In this document: one piece after another, positions 7,589-12,990 of the stretch
Numbering within the stretch: the first letter of the stretch is position 1
How the letters are laid out: every line of letters starts with the position of its first letter
Assembly (NCBI GenBank): GCA_937890355.1
Contig: CALACW010000082.1
Span: 1 to 13,625, forward strand
Direction of reading: 5' to 3'
Origin: CALACW01 sp002431305
GTDB taxonomy: Bacteria > Bacillota > Clostridia > Oscillospirales > Acutalibacteraceae
DNA: 13,625 nt
The notes under the pieces: model-generated
The model's input: the letters and a program-made list of their open reading frames with translations, nothing else
Databases searched by the model: none
What the model was told of the DNA's origin: nothing
Program-made: the position numbers and the translations under genes

Positions 7589-7657
7589 ATGTTTTTAGCT
7601 CGTATTACCGATCATTCTAGACAAAGTCTAGAAAATCACGCGCAGGGATCGGATTGA
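7589..7657 (+). CDS. tiny leader ORF or gene remnant (22 codons)
   Basis: The ATG at 7589 follows AAAGGCGG at 7573-7581 with good spacing and lies 45 nt into the transcript from the strong promoter. The product begins MFLARITDHSRQSLENHA and stops at 7657. The pattern (short strand, then a helix starting near SLENHA) resembles the start of HD domains of Cas3-type proteins, and a +1 shift after HAQG continues as GLKCFAKIFGK, which also fits such a helix. It could be the debris of an HD-domain gene or a leader peptide for the regulator downstream. It overlaps the palindrome at 7615-7633. The assignment is tentative. Confidence 0.3.
   Translation: MFLARITDHSRQSLENHAQGSD
7608..7652 (+). repeat. 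nested palindromes in the regulator leader
   Basis: TTCTAGAC, loop AAA, GTCTAGAA (7615-7633) is a perfect 8-bp-arm palindrome. Outside it CCGATC (7608-7613) pairs with GATCGG (7647-7652). It could form an RNA hairpin or be a DNA operator, and it lies about 65-110 bases downstream of the promoter. Confidence 0.55.
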
Positions 7658-7671
7658 AATGTTTTGCAAAG

Positions 7672-7714
7672 ATATTCGGCAAAACAAACAGGCAAATATT
7701 CGGGCAAACAAAAA
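7672..7714 (+). repeat. imperfect direct repeat, 24-bp period
   Basis: ATATTCGGCAAAACAAACA (7672-7690) recurs as ATATTCGGGCAAACAAAAA (7696-7714). It sits between the nested palindromes and the start of the XRE gene, in an A-rich unstructured stretch. Function unknown; it could be a tandem binding site or the scar of a local duplication. Confidence 0.5.
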
Positions 7715-7752
7715 CAATTTTATTTTAACAGATAAAGGACGTGAACAGACAA

Positions 7753-8043
7753 ATGAGCAAAAAAGGTATGTCGCCTAAACGGGCGCAGGAATTAAAAAAA
7801 GAGAAAGGTATAGAAGAAACAAAACTGCAAACAGTCAGAGTAGAAAAGGGGTATTCTCAAAGTAAACTGTCAATTAAGTCGGGAGTAAACGCTCGAATGA
7901 TACAAGGATATGAACAGCGCCGCCGGCTTATTGAAAATGCGAAACTTGAAACGATTTGCGATTTGGCTCTTGCTCTTGACTGCAAAATAACGGATATACT
8001 TGACGATAAACAACTTATTGATAAGCTGAGATTAACAAGATGA
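7753..8043 (+). CDS. small XRE-family helix-turn-helix regulator
   Basis: 96 residues from the ATG at 7753. The N-terminus is a basic tail (SKKGMSPKRAQELKKEKG). The helix-turn-helix domain follows (about residues 20-85): LQTVRVEKGYSQSKLSIKSG, then VNARMIQGYEQRRR and AKLETICDLALALDCKITDIL, a common layout in Clostridia for stand-alone Cro/CI-like regulators. The start is uncertain. AAAGGA (7734-7739) lies 13 bases before the ATG at 7753 but only 1 base before an in-frame GTG at 7741, neither being ideal. It is monocistronic, with a strong promoter, a structured 200-nt leader and its own terminator overlapping the stop codon. Its target is unknown; self-regulation is likely by analogy. Confidence 0.85.
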   Translation: MSKKGMSPKRAQELKKEKGIEETKLQTVRVEKGYSQSKLSIKSGVNARMIQGYEQRRRLIENAKLETICDLALALDCKITDILDDKQLIDKLRLTR

Positions 8044-8065
8044 ACCGCGCTGCGGTTTTTCTTTT
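8043..8065 (+). terminator. intrinsic terminator of the small XRE gene
   Basis: AACCGC, loop GCT, GCGGTT, then TTTCTTTT. The stem begins at the last base of the stop codon. Confidence 0.9.
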
Positions 8066-8104
8066 GAAGTAAACTGTCAAAATCATATGCATTAATTTTT
8101 CAAA

Positions 8105-8593
8105 TTACAATGCCGTTCCTTTTTCCGGAACAAAAAATTTACTCATGTCGTTATTTTCAAGCTTTAAAAGCGCGGTTTTGTTTTTTATTCCGCCGCCGTA
8201 ACCCGTCAGGCTTCTGTTCGAGCCGACGACCCTGTGGCACGGGACGATAATACAAATCGGATTCCACCCGACCGCGCCCCCGACCGCCTGCGCGGACATC
8301 TTTTTAAGCCCTCTTTTTTCGGCGATAATCTTCGCAATATCGTTATATGTTAAGGTTTCGCCGAACGGAATCGAGTTCATTATGTCAATAACTTCTTTTC
8401 TGAACGGCGTTAAATTTTCAATCCTGTATTCGGGCGTAAAATCGGGATTTTCTCCGCCGAAATAAATATCGAGCCATCTGCCCGTTTCTTTAAAAACAGG
8501 CAGGTCTTTTTCTTCGCAGTTTTCAATGTGCTTAAAAGAATCTCTCGACCCCGAAAACCACAATCCCGTTAAATATTCCCCGTCGCTGTTCAT
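8105..8593 (-). CDS. ogt: methylated-DNA-[protein]-cysteine S-methyltransferase (Ogt/MGMT type)
   Basis: Repairs O6-alkylguanine by irreversible transfer of the alkyl group to its own cysteine. Seen in the 162 residues from the ATG at 8593: TPFRKEVIDIMNSIPFGETLTYNDIA (62-87), the helix-turn-helix part AQAVGGAVGWNP (101-112), the active-site motif PCHR at 118-121 with Cys119, and VVGSNRSLTGYGGG after it. The start is probably further upstream. The frame stays open to 8657 and adds KYNYKTPDGFDDLI, which matches the first strands of the Ogt N-terminal domain, but contains no ATG, GTG or TTG. Where a start is expected, 7-8 bases after GGGAG and just downstream of a consensus promoter, the codon is ACG (8644-8642). 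The ATG at 8593 has no ribosome binding site. Expression may be low, or the start may be ACG. Confidence 0.9.
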   Translation of the reverse strand: MNSDGEYLTGLWFSGSRDSFKHIENCEEKDLPVFKETGRWLDIYFGGENPDFTPEYRIENLTPFRKEVIDIMNSIPFGETLTYNDIAKIIAEKRGLKKMSAQAVGGAVGWNPICIIVPCHRVVGSNRSLTGYGGGIKNKTALLKLENNDMSKFFVPEKGTAL

Positions 8594-8667
8594 GATTAAA
8601 TCATCAAACCCGTCCGGCGTTTTATAATTATATTTGTAAACCGTAAAATCATCTCCCGGTTAAGTTC

Positions 8668-8696
8668 ATTATACAGGGGCGAAAATATTACGTCAA
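8668..8696 (-). promoter_or_regulatory. sigma-A promoter of the ogt gene
   Basis: On the - strand TTGACG (8696-8691), a 17-nt spacer, TATAAT (8673-8668). Transcription would begin near 8661, only about 16 nt before the ACG codon at 8644 and right before its GGGAG ribosome binding site (8658-8653), which supports initiation there. Confidence 0.82.
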
Positions 8697-8775
8697 TAAA
8701 AATTACGACTATTTTTAATACGGCGCATGCCGAAATTTTCCACTGACGGTTGAATTCTTTTCAACTATCGAATTA

Positions 8776-8804
8776 TTGTTTCGGGATAAATATTGATATA
8801 TAAT
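8776..8804 (+). promoter_or_regulatory. sigma-A promoter of the truncated XRE gene
   Basis: TTGTTT (8776-8781), a 17-nt spacer, TATAAT (8799-8804). The predicted start (near 8811) coincides with the palindrome at 8812-8823. Confidence 0.72.
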
Positions 8805-8811
8805 AAAAACA

Positions 8812-8823
8812 CAATAGCTATTG
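8812..8823. promoter_or_regulatory. palindromic operator candidate
   Basis: CAATAGCTATTG is a perfect 12-bp palindrome at the predicted transcription start of the XRE gene. Its position fits an autoregulatory operator of a dimeric helix-turn-helix protein. Confidence 0.45.
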
Positions 8824-8847
8824 AATATTTTTCGAGGTGAGTACATT

Positions 8848-9048
8848 ATGAATATTTATTTCGGCGAAAACTTAAAAAAATTGAGAAAAGAAAGAGACCT
8901 TACGCAGGAGAATCTTGCCGATTTCCTCGGCGTGACATTTCAGGCGGTCAGCAAGCGGGAACGCGGAGAGGGCTATCCCGACATTACCGTCCTGCCGGAT
9001 ATTGCTTCGTTCTTCGACGTATCCACGCCGCAACGCACAGGACGATAG
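8848..9048 (+). pseudogene. 3'-truncated XRE-family regulator
   Basis: 66 residues from the ATG at 8848 (GAGGTGA at 8835-8841 upstream). The helix-turn-helix domain is nearly complete: FGENLKKLRKERDLTQENLA, then LGVTFQAVSKRERGEGYPD and LPDIASFFDVS. The usual family continuation (the sensory or membrane part after FFDVS) is missing: after about residue 59 the frame reads TPQRTGR and stops, and this last part is the antisense of the neighbouring - strand gene. The conserved Trp of the KWERGE motif is Arg here, another sign of decay. The promoter and ribosome binding site remain intact, so a stand-alone DNA-binding peptide could still be made. Confidence 0.8.
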
Positions 9049-9382
9049 TTGAGATATGTTCGTGCAGCCATTTCTTCTTAAAAAATGCGATCTTTTCTTT
9101 CAGCGTAAAGGTGCTGCTGTTCAGCGCCGTAATGAGATTATTGTCGGCAGCTTTTTTGAAGTCCTCCGCCCAAAGCCGTTTGCCGCTTATAAGCTCGTTA
9201 ATACTTACGCCGAATTCCTTTGAAAGCAACGACAGCATTTCAACATCGGGTATATAATTGCCGTTCTCCCAACGGGAAATGGTTTTGTTGGTCACACCGA
9301 GCTTTTCTCCGAGCTGCTCCTGCGTCAAACATTTCTCTTTCCGCAGGGCAGCTATAAATTTCCCTATCTTCATTTGATCCAT
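8984..9382 (-). pseudogene. 3'-truncated XRE-family regulator with cut membrane segment
   Basis: 132 residues from the ATG at 9382, chosen for the strong GGAGGT at 9391-9396; an in-frame ATG at 9415 lacks a site. The domain FIAALRKEKCLTQEQLGEKL (9-28) plus GVTNKTISRWENGNYIPD is an intact helix-turn-helix. Then come a linker and FTLKEKIAFFKKKW followed by HISTIVLCVA, the start of the membrane segment normal for this family. After about residue 119 it turns into WIRRRTKQYPAGR, which is the antisense of the neighbouring XRE gene. So the membrane part is lost at a breakpoint near 9021-9030. The two truncated genes overlap tail to tail by 65 bp. It lies 109 bases downstream of another XRE gene on the same strand. 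Confidence 0.8.
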
Positions 9383-9446
9383 TTTTATGTACCTCCGAAG
9401 AAAAGCATAGCGCATTTTTCGTAAAAATTCTTCCCCGCAAACAGCG

Positions 9447-9477
9447 AATGTGTTGCGCGCAAGCAGAGAAACACATT
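9447..9477. repeat. inverted repeat between two XRE genes
   Basis: AATGTGTT (9447-9454) and AACACATT (9470-9477) form an 8-bp stem, with a TTGCGCGCAA palindrome (9453-9462) inside. On the + strand it is followed by TTT, but no + strand gene needs it. It could be an operator upstream of the truncated XRE gene. Confidence 0.4.
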
Positions 9478-9491
9478 TTTATTGTAAAGTT

Positions 9492-10478
9492 TTATTTTGA
9501 TTTCTTCTCAAAGGCATTAGCAATTGCAACAACCGCAGGAAATATTACTCCTGCAACAACCCAAATTATCCAACTCTGTCCCCAATTATTCGATGACAGG
9601 CTGTATCCTAAATAAACTGCCGTTGCAATTACCCAATACGCCGTATAGATAGCTGCTGAAAAGGACGGTTTTTCCTTTTTTTCTTCAGAATATTCACCCT
9701 CTTGCAACAGTTTTTCATAGCTCGCCCATATAATACCCGTCTTGATAAAGCAAATTACGCCTACTCCAGCAATAAGAAATGAAAGCGAAAGCATAATCGT
9801 TAGAAACAGGTCGCTATCAGCGTCAATGATTGCTCCGATAAAAAGAGGAATTAAGGCAGTAATACACAGACAAGTTCCTGCAATGTTATTCTTTGTGTGC
9901 AAATCCTTGTATTGCGCTTTGCGCTCTTTTACCATTCCGCTCACTCCGTACTCGGTTTCAAACTTCTCTTTTTCTAAAAAGGCAAATGGGGCGGTTTTGC
10001 TGCCGCTTGATATAAACATTACGGCGGCTATTGCTACAAGAATAATAAGAATAATCATTCCGATTCCGTTCGCAATATTTTCATTCAAGACACCTGCCGT
10101 ACTCTCGCTGATTGCACTCAATATCAAAAGGGCAATCGGAGATAAGATACACAAAAAGGCGGCATACGCTATTGTTTTAGCCGTCCCCAGCTTTACGGAA
10201 AGAAAAGCGTTTGCTTCCTCCATAGATACATGCCTTAATGACGGCGTATCGTCGGATGAACCTATATGCTCAGTTTCTTCAATTTCGTCTTTCAGTAAAT
10301 AATCGGTGCTTACTCCGAACAGTTCGGAAAGACGCAGTATTTTTTCGAGGTCTGGAACAGATTGCGCTCCCTCCCATTTTGAAACAGACTGTCGTGTTAC
10401 ATTCATTTGGTCAGCCAGTTCCTCTTGCGACCAACCTGCTTTTTTTCGCAGCAGTATAAGCTTATTGGCAAAAATCAT
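9492..10478 (-). CDS. XRE-family regulator with six membrane segments
   Basis: 328 residues. The N-terminal helix-turn-helix covers about residues 4-60: NKLILLRKKAGWSQEELADQ, then MNVTRQSVSKWEGAQSVPD and LSELFGVSTDYLL. A charged linker follows (64-98), then six hydrophobic segments at about 101-124, 136-157, 198-218, 223-246, 274-294 and 302-322. This is a membrane-tethered regulator type common in Clostridia, thought to sense envelope or transport signals, though the ligand is unknown. The ATG at 10478 has AGGAGGA at 10484-10490 with 5 nt spacing; the longer in-frame ATG at 10523 has none and lies at the predicted promoter. It appears intact, unlike the two XRE genes on its left, and shows what their lost C-terminal parts may have looked like in general type. 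Confidence 0.9.
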   Translation of the reverse strand: MIFANKLILLRKKAGWSQEELADQMNVTRQSVSKWEGAQSVPDLEKILRLSELFGVSTDYLLKDEIEETEHIGSSDDTPSLRHVSMEEANAFLSVKLGTAKTIAYAAFLCILSPIALLILSAISESTAGVLNENIANGIGMIILIILVAIAAVMFISSGSKTAPFAFLEKEKFETEYGVSGMVKERKAQYKDLHTKNNIAGTCLCITALIPLFIGAIIDADSDLFLTIMLSLSFLIAGVGVICFIKTGIIWASYEKLLQEGEYSEEKKEKPSFSAAIYTAYWVIATAVYLGYSLSSNNWGQSWIIWVVAGVIFPAVVAIANAFEKKSK

Positions 10479-10513
10479 ATTTGTCCTCCTGTTGTTTTGA
10501 TTGTTGTGCTCAT

Positions 10514-10542
10514 ATTTTAGCATTTTGCGAAGTTGCTAACCA
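10514..10542 (-). promoter_or_regulatory. possible extended -10 promoter of the membrane XRE gene
   Basis: On the - strand TGCTAAAAT (10522-10514) is an extended -10, with a poor -35 (TGGTTA, 10542-10537) at 17 nt spacing. It lies 36 bases before the start codon. Confidence 0.4.
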
Positions 10543-10565
10543 CCAATCCAGACCATTCAATATGT

Positions 10566-10578
10566 CAACCGACGGTTG
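10566..10578. repeat. 13-bp palindrome
   Basis: CAACCG, A, CGGTTG. It lies between the small membrane protein gene and the XRE gene, about 90 bases upstream of the XRE start. No T-run fits a terminator, so it is a possible operator. Confidence 0.35.
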
Positions 10579-10661
10579 CAGCTATAAAAAAACGCCCTTA
10601 GATTTCGGATTTTTGCCGAGTACTATGTTCAGTCCAATACGATGTCCTTTTTCGTTCCGTT

Positions 10662-10985
10662 CTACTTTCTCGGATACTGCCGAATACGGGTAACGAAATC
10701 CAGATTGATAATCTCCAGTTCACCCATCTTCTTCTCTATGACCATACCGCCGTCATCAATTTCTTCTATCAATCCCTGTATACTGCCGTCAGTTGATGCA
10801 ATCGTATAAATAATGCACTCTTCTCCAATGAACCGTTTTGCCAACTCTTTCATAACGTTATTCTCCTTGTTCAGCTTTTTCTGATTCAAAATATGTCTAA
10901 TTGCTGCTAATCTCTTTCGCTGCATGATCCGTGGGATAATCACAAGCAGGAACACGGCAAGCAAAATGAGGTAAAGGCTGTCCAT
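10662..10985 (-). CDS. small membrane-anchored protein of unknown function
   Basis: 107 residues with one N-terminal membrane helix (about 2-19, LYLILLAVFLLVIIP), then a basic stretch (RIMQRKRLAAIRHILNQKK), then a compact strand-rich domain of about 60 residues (MKELAKRFIGEECIIYTIAS to FVTRIRQYPRK) that could be a small SH3-like barrel. I do not recognise a named family with certainty. The ATG at 10985 has GGGAGGA at 10994-11000 with 8 nt spacing. A second strong site, AAGGAGA at 10868-10862, sits 8 nt before the internal ATG at 10853 (residue 45), exactly at the start of the soluble domain, so a second product of 63 residues is plausible. It follows the remnant of another membrane protein gene by 24 bases and may once have been in an operon with it. 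Confidence 0.75.
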   Translation of the reverse strand: MDSLYLILLAVFLLVIIPRIMQRKRLAAIRHILNQKKLNKENNVMKELAKRFIGEECIIYTIASTDGSIQGLIEEIDDGGMVIEKKMGELEIINLDFVTRIRQYPRK

Positions 10986-11009
10986 TTGCGCATTCCTCCC
11001 GATTTGTAT

Positions 11010-11156
11010 TTAGGAGATTTTATTTCCTGCTTTGGAATATCGCATTGCTTCCTTGCAATACACTGACAGATTGACGATCCAGACAAGACAAACCATAAGC
11101 GAGGGCAGAAATCCAATGTTGAACACAAGCGCACAGACCGCAAGTAATTGCAATGG
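11010..11156 (-). pseudogene. 3' remnant of a small membrane protein gene
   Basis: An open stretch of 47-48 residues ending at the TAA at 11012-11010. It starts QLLAVCALVFNIGFLPSL and ends CKEAMRYSKAGNKIS: a strongly hydrophobic stretch followed by a basic tail, typical of a genuine membrane protein C-terminus. It has no start codon with a ribosome binding site, and a TAG stop lies in frame just upstream (11159-11157). The 5' part seems to have been removed where the AlbA_2 regulator gene now ends. Family not recognised. Confidence 0.45.
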
Positions 11157-11180
11157 CTATTGTATAAATTTGTTATATAG

Positions 11181-12512
11181 TTATTTTATTACTTTCCAAT
11201 ATCCCGAAGCATTAGAGCCCATACGCACAAGATATCCGTTTTCTTTAAGTGATTTTATTGCACGATAAACGGTTTTTTCAGTTTTGCCGATTTTCGTTGC
11301 AAGTTCTGCATTTGTAAGGCTGTCACATTCTCTGAGTAATTCGTATACAAGTTTTTCGCTTATGGACATCTTATGGACATTTTTATGTCCATGAATACGA
11401 TAAAATACGAAACGAAATCCTGTCCTTGTGTTTTCGTATTCATATTTTACGCCGGCATTTTTGCAAGCTGTAAAAGTTCGCTCAAAACCGGTACCAAGAG
11501 ATTCGATCACCGAACACTTAAACAAAACATTTACTATTTTGGGATTAAGCATAATCGGTTCAGCTGAATTTTCAGCGAAATCTTCGGGCTTAAAACCAAT
11601 CGGAAACAATCCTGGGCTATAAATCATAACTTTATCGCTAAACACTTCTATCGCAAAGCTCGTGTTAGAAAAATAACACCCGTGTGTAAATGCGTTAACG
11701 ATCATCTCTCTGATCGCCGTTTGCGGAATTTCAGGTTCTTCTTTCCTTTTTGCATTACCGTCAATCGTTATATGCCAATCAATTGCTGATAAAACAAACG
11801 ATATGCCTTCTTCAATACACTCAAAAATATTCCCCTCAAAATGGTTCAGCTTTATAAAAGTATCTTTTGTTGGTGTAGCATAAATTGCTGTTTTTAAAAG
11901 TATGGGATGATTTTTGGAAAACAAGGCTTTTCCTGCGTTTGTCAAATAGCCTTCTTCTGTATTGTATAATCCGAGCTTTGTCAGAATTGAAACCGCATCA
12001 GTATATTCATACTTAATTCTTCCGTTTTCATTTCCGTCTGCAATTACTTTCTTTAAAAGCGCCTCATCAACATCTGAAACTGTTTCTTTAGAAACTGTAT
12101 TCTCCCATTCTGAATAATCTTTTTGTCTTTCTTTAAACAGACGTTCAAGTTCTTCATCTGAAATTTGCTTATCATCGTCTGCAAAGCGTTCATAATATTT
12201 TCCGTATGCGGAATAAGGTGAATTTGAGCCGTTAAATGTGACTTCAATAAAGGCTTTGCCGTCATCGGAATGTCTTGTTGTTATTTCGTACCAAACAGCA
12301 GGCTTAATATTATCACTGATATCACGGGACAGCTTTCTTTCTGTGTCTTTTCCGATATCTTGACCTATTACATCGCCGTTATCTTTCACACCGAAGTACA
12401 GCGTACCTTTCTTATGCTTATTCAGGATACTTGCAATAGAAACAATACCCTCTTTTGTTTCAGAGGTCGATTTTTTAAACTCTATAAATTCAGTTTCTTT
12501 TCCTATATTCAT
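11181..12512 (-). CDS. AlbA_2 / HATPase / winged-helix ATP-binding regulator
   Basis: 443 residues. The N-terminal AlbA_2 (Schlafen-like) domain covers about 5-118, with ETEFIEFKKS (6-15), GTLYFGVKDNGDVIGQ (36-51) and YYERF (106-110). A middle region (about 120-265) follows. A HATPase_c_4-type ATP-binding domain covers about 266-372, with IREMIVNAFTHGCYF (267-281) as the Asn-containing box and SLGTGFER (338-345) as the Gly box. A winged helix covers about 383-441 (LTNAELATKIGKTEKTVYRAIK, then NGYLVR). Family knowledge: such proteins are putative ATP-dependent transcription regulators, mostly unstudied. The start has GGAGGTG at 12524-12518. Expression is from a full-consensus promoter overlaid with ATGTCCAT repeats, strongly suggesting self-repression. 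Three more copies lie inside the gene over residues 374-384, just before the winged helix. No clear co-operonic partner remains. Confidence 0.92.
   Translation of the reverse strand: MNIGKETEFIEFKKSTSETKEGIVSIASILNKHKKGTLYFGVKDNGDVIGQDIGKDTERKLSRDISDNIKPAVWYEITTRHSDDGKAFIEVTFNGSNSPYSAYGKYYERFADDDKQISDEELERLFKERQKDYSEWENTVSKETVSDVDEALLKKVIADGNENGRIKYEYTDAVSILTKLGLYNTEEGYLTNAGKALFSKNHPILLKTAIYATPTKDTFIKLNHFEGNIFECIEEGISFVLSAIDWHITIDGNAKRKEEPEIPQTAIREMIVNAFTHGCYFSNTSFAIEVFSDKVMIYSPGLFPIGFKPEDFAENSAEPIMLNPKIVNVLFKCSVIESLGTGFERTFTACKNAGVKYEYENTRTGFRFVFYRIHGHKNVHKMSISEKLVYELLRECDSLTNAELATKIGKTEKTVYRAIKSLKENGYLVRMGSNASGYWKVIK
11362..11392. repeat. three intragenic copies of ATGGACAT/ATGTCCAT
   Basis: ATGGACAT at 11362-11369 and 11373-11380, then the inverted copy ATGTCCAT at 11385-11392. 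The last two form a palindrome with a 4-nt TTTT spacer. They encode the HGHKNVHKM region of the AlbA_2 regulator. The same octamer occurs twice in that gene's promoter. Confidence 0.75.
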
Positions 12513-12539
12513 GCGTACACCTCCAAATGACCTATCGTA

Positions 12540-12580
12540 GACATTATATAATGTCCATATTAAAATGTCAACATGTCCAT
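12540..12580 (-). promoter_or_regulatory. consensus promoter with overlapping operator repeats (AlbA_2 regulator)
   Basis: On the - strand TTGACA (12571-12566), a 17-nt spacer, TATAAT (12548-12543): both hexamers are full consensus. The -10 lies inside the perfect 16-bp palindrome GACATTATATAATGTC (12540-12555). ATGTCCAT is present at 12551-12558 and 12573-12580, 22 bp apart (about two helical turns), and a further half-site ATGTC lies at 12565-12569 over the -35. A protein bound here would block RNA polymerase. The start would be near 12536, only about 24 nt before the ATG. Confidence 0.85.
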
Positions 12581-12617
12581 AATAGTTTAACCGATTATTC
12601 TTTTATTATTTTCTAAA

Positions 12618-12880
12618 TTACAGTCCCATCATTTCTTTAACTACACTGTCACTCATTTTTACTGTTCCGACAAGTACAAGCATATTGAATATGAGCTCTC
12701 CGACATAAGTCCATCTTCAAAGCTGTGAACATAGTTTTTACCCTTGCCGTCTGTCGTATCTTTGACATTCGGGTGTTTTAAGATGTCATATTCAATTATA
12801 TTTATGAAAAAGTCAGGGATGAACAAGTTAAATAATTTATTTTCATATATCTCTCTCAATAAATATAATCGAAGTGCCAA
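12618..12880 (-). pseudogene. unrecognised small gene, probably frameshifted
   Basis: The frame from the ATG at 12880 begins MALRLYLLREIYENKLFNLF and reads on through IIEYDILKHPNVKDTTDGKG to HSFEDGLM before a poor tail (SESSYSICLYLSEQ) and a stop at 12659. Around 12700-12710 a different frame takes over with a plausible continuation, GELIFNMLVLVGTVKM then SDSVVKEMMGL, and a stop at 12618. The join at GLM/CGEL suggests a small indel in a gene that once gave a protein of about 87 residues or was itself the end of a larger one. No ribosome binding site is obvious and the family is unknown. Confidence 0.35.
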
Positions 12881-12928
12881 AACATTTTGAGTAATGGATA
12901 TGTAAAAGAAAACAAGAATTCCAGGGCA

Positions 12929-12966
12929 TAAAAAAAGCCCGATAAACTAAATAAATAGAATATCGG
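12929..12966 (-). terminator. candidate intrinsic terminator, - strand
   Basis: On the - strand CCGATA (12966-12961), a 16-nt loop, TATCGG (12944-12939), then GC and seven T. The stem is short and the loop long. It would act as a back-up to the rRNA operon terminator at 13061-13096 or belong to older gene debris. Confidence 0.4.
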
Positions 12967-12990
12967 TCTAAAACAAGTGATTGTATTAAA

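Noticed and set aside
7672..7714. CRISPR repeats
   Set aside because: Only two imperfect direct copies with no uniform spacers; too few and too diverged.
8721..8732. CGGC-GCAT-GCCG hairpin between ogt and the truncated XRE gene
   Set aside because: Four base pairs without a T-run, between two divergent promoters; it could easily be chance.
9447..9477. Terminator for the membrane XRE gene
   Set aside because: On the strand of that gene the stem is followed by CGC rather than a T-run.
9742..10302. 186-codon + strand frame opposite the membrane XRE gene
   Set aside because: Antisense shadow of a clear coding region; its hydrophobic runs mirror the membrane segments of the real gene.
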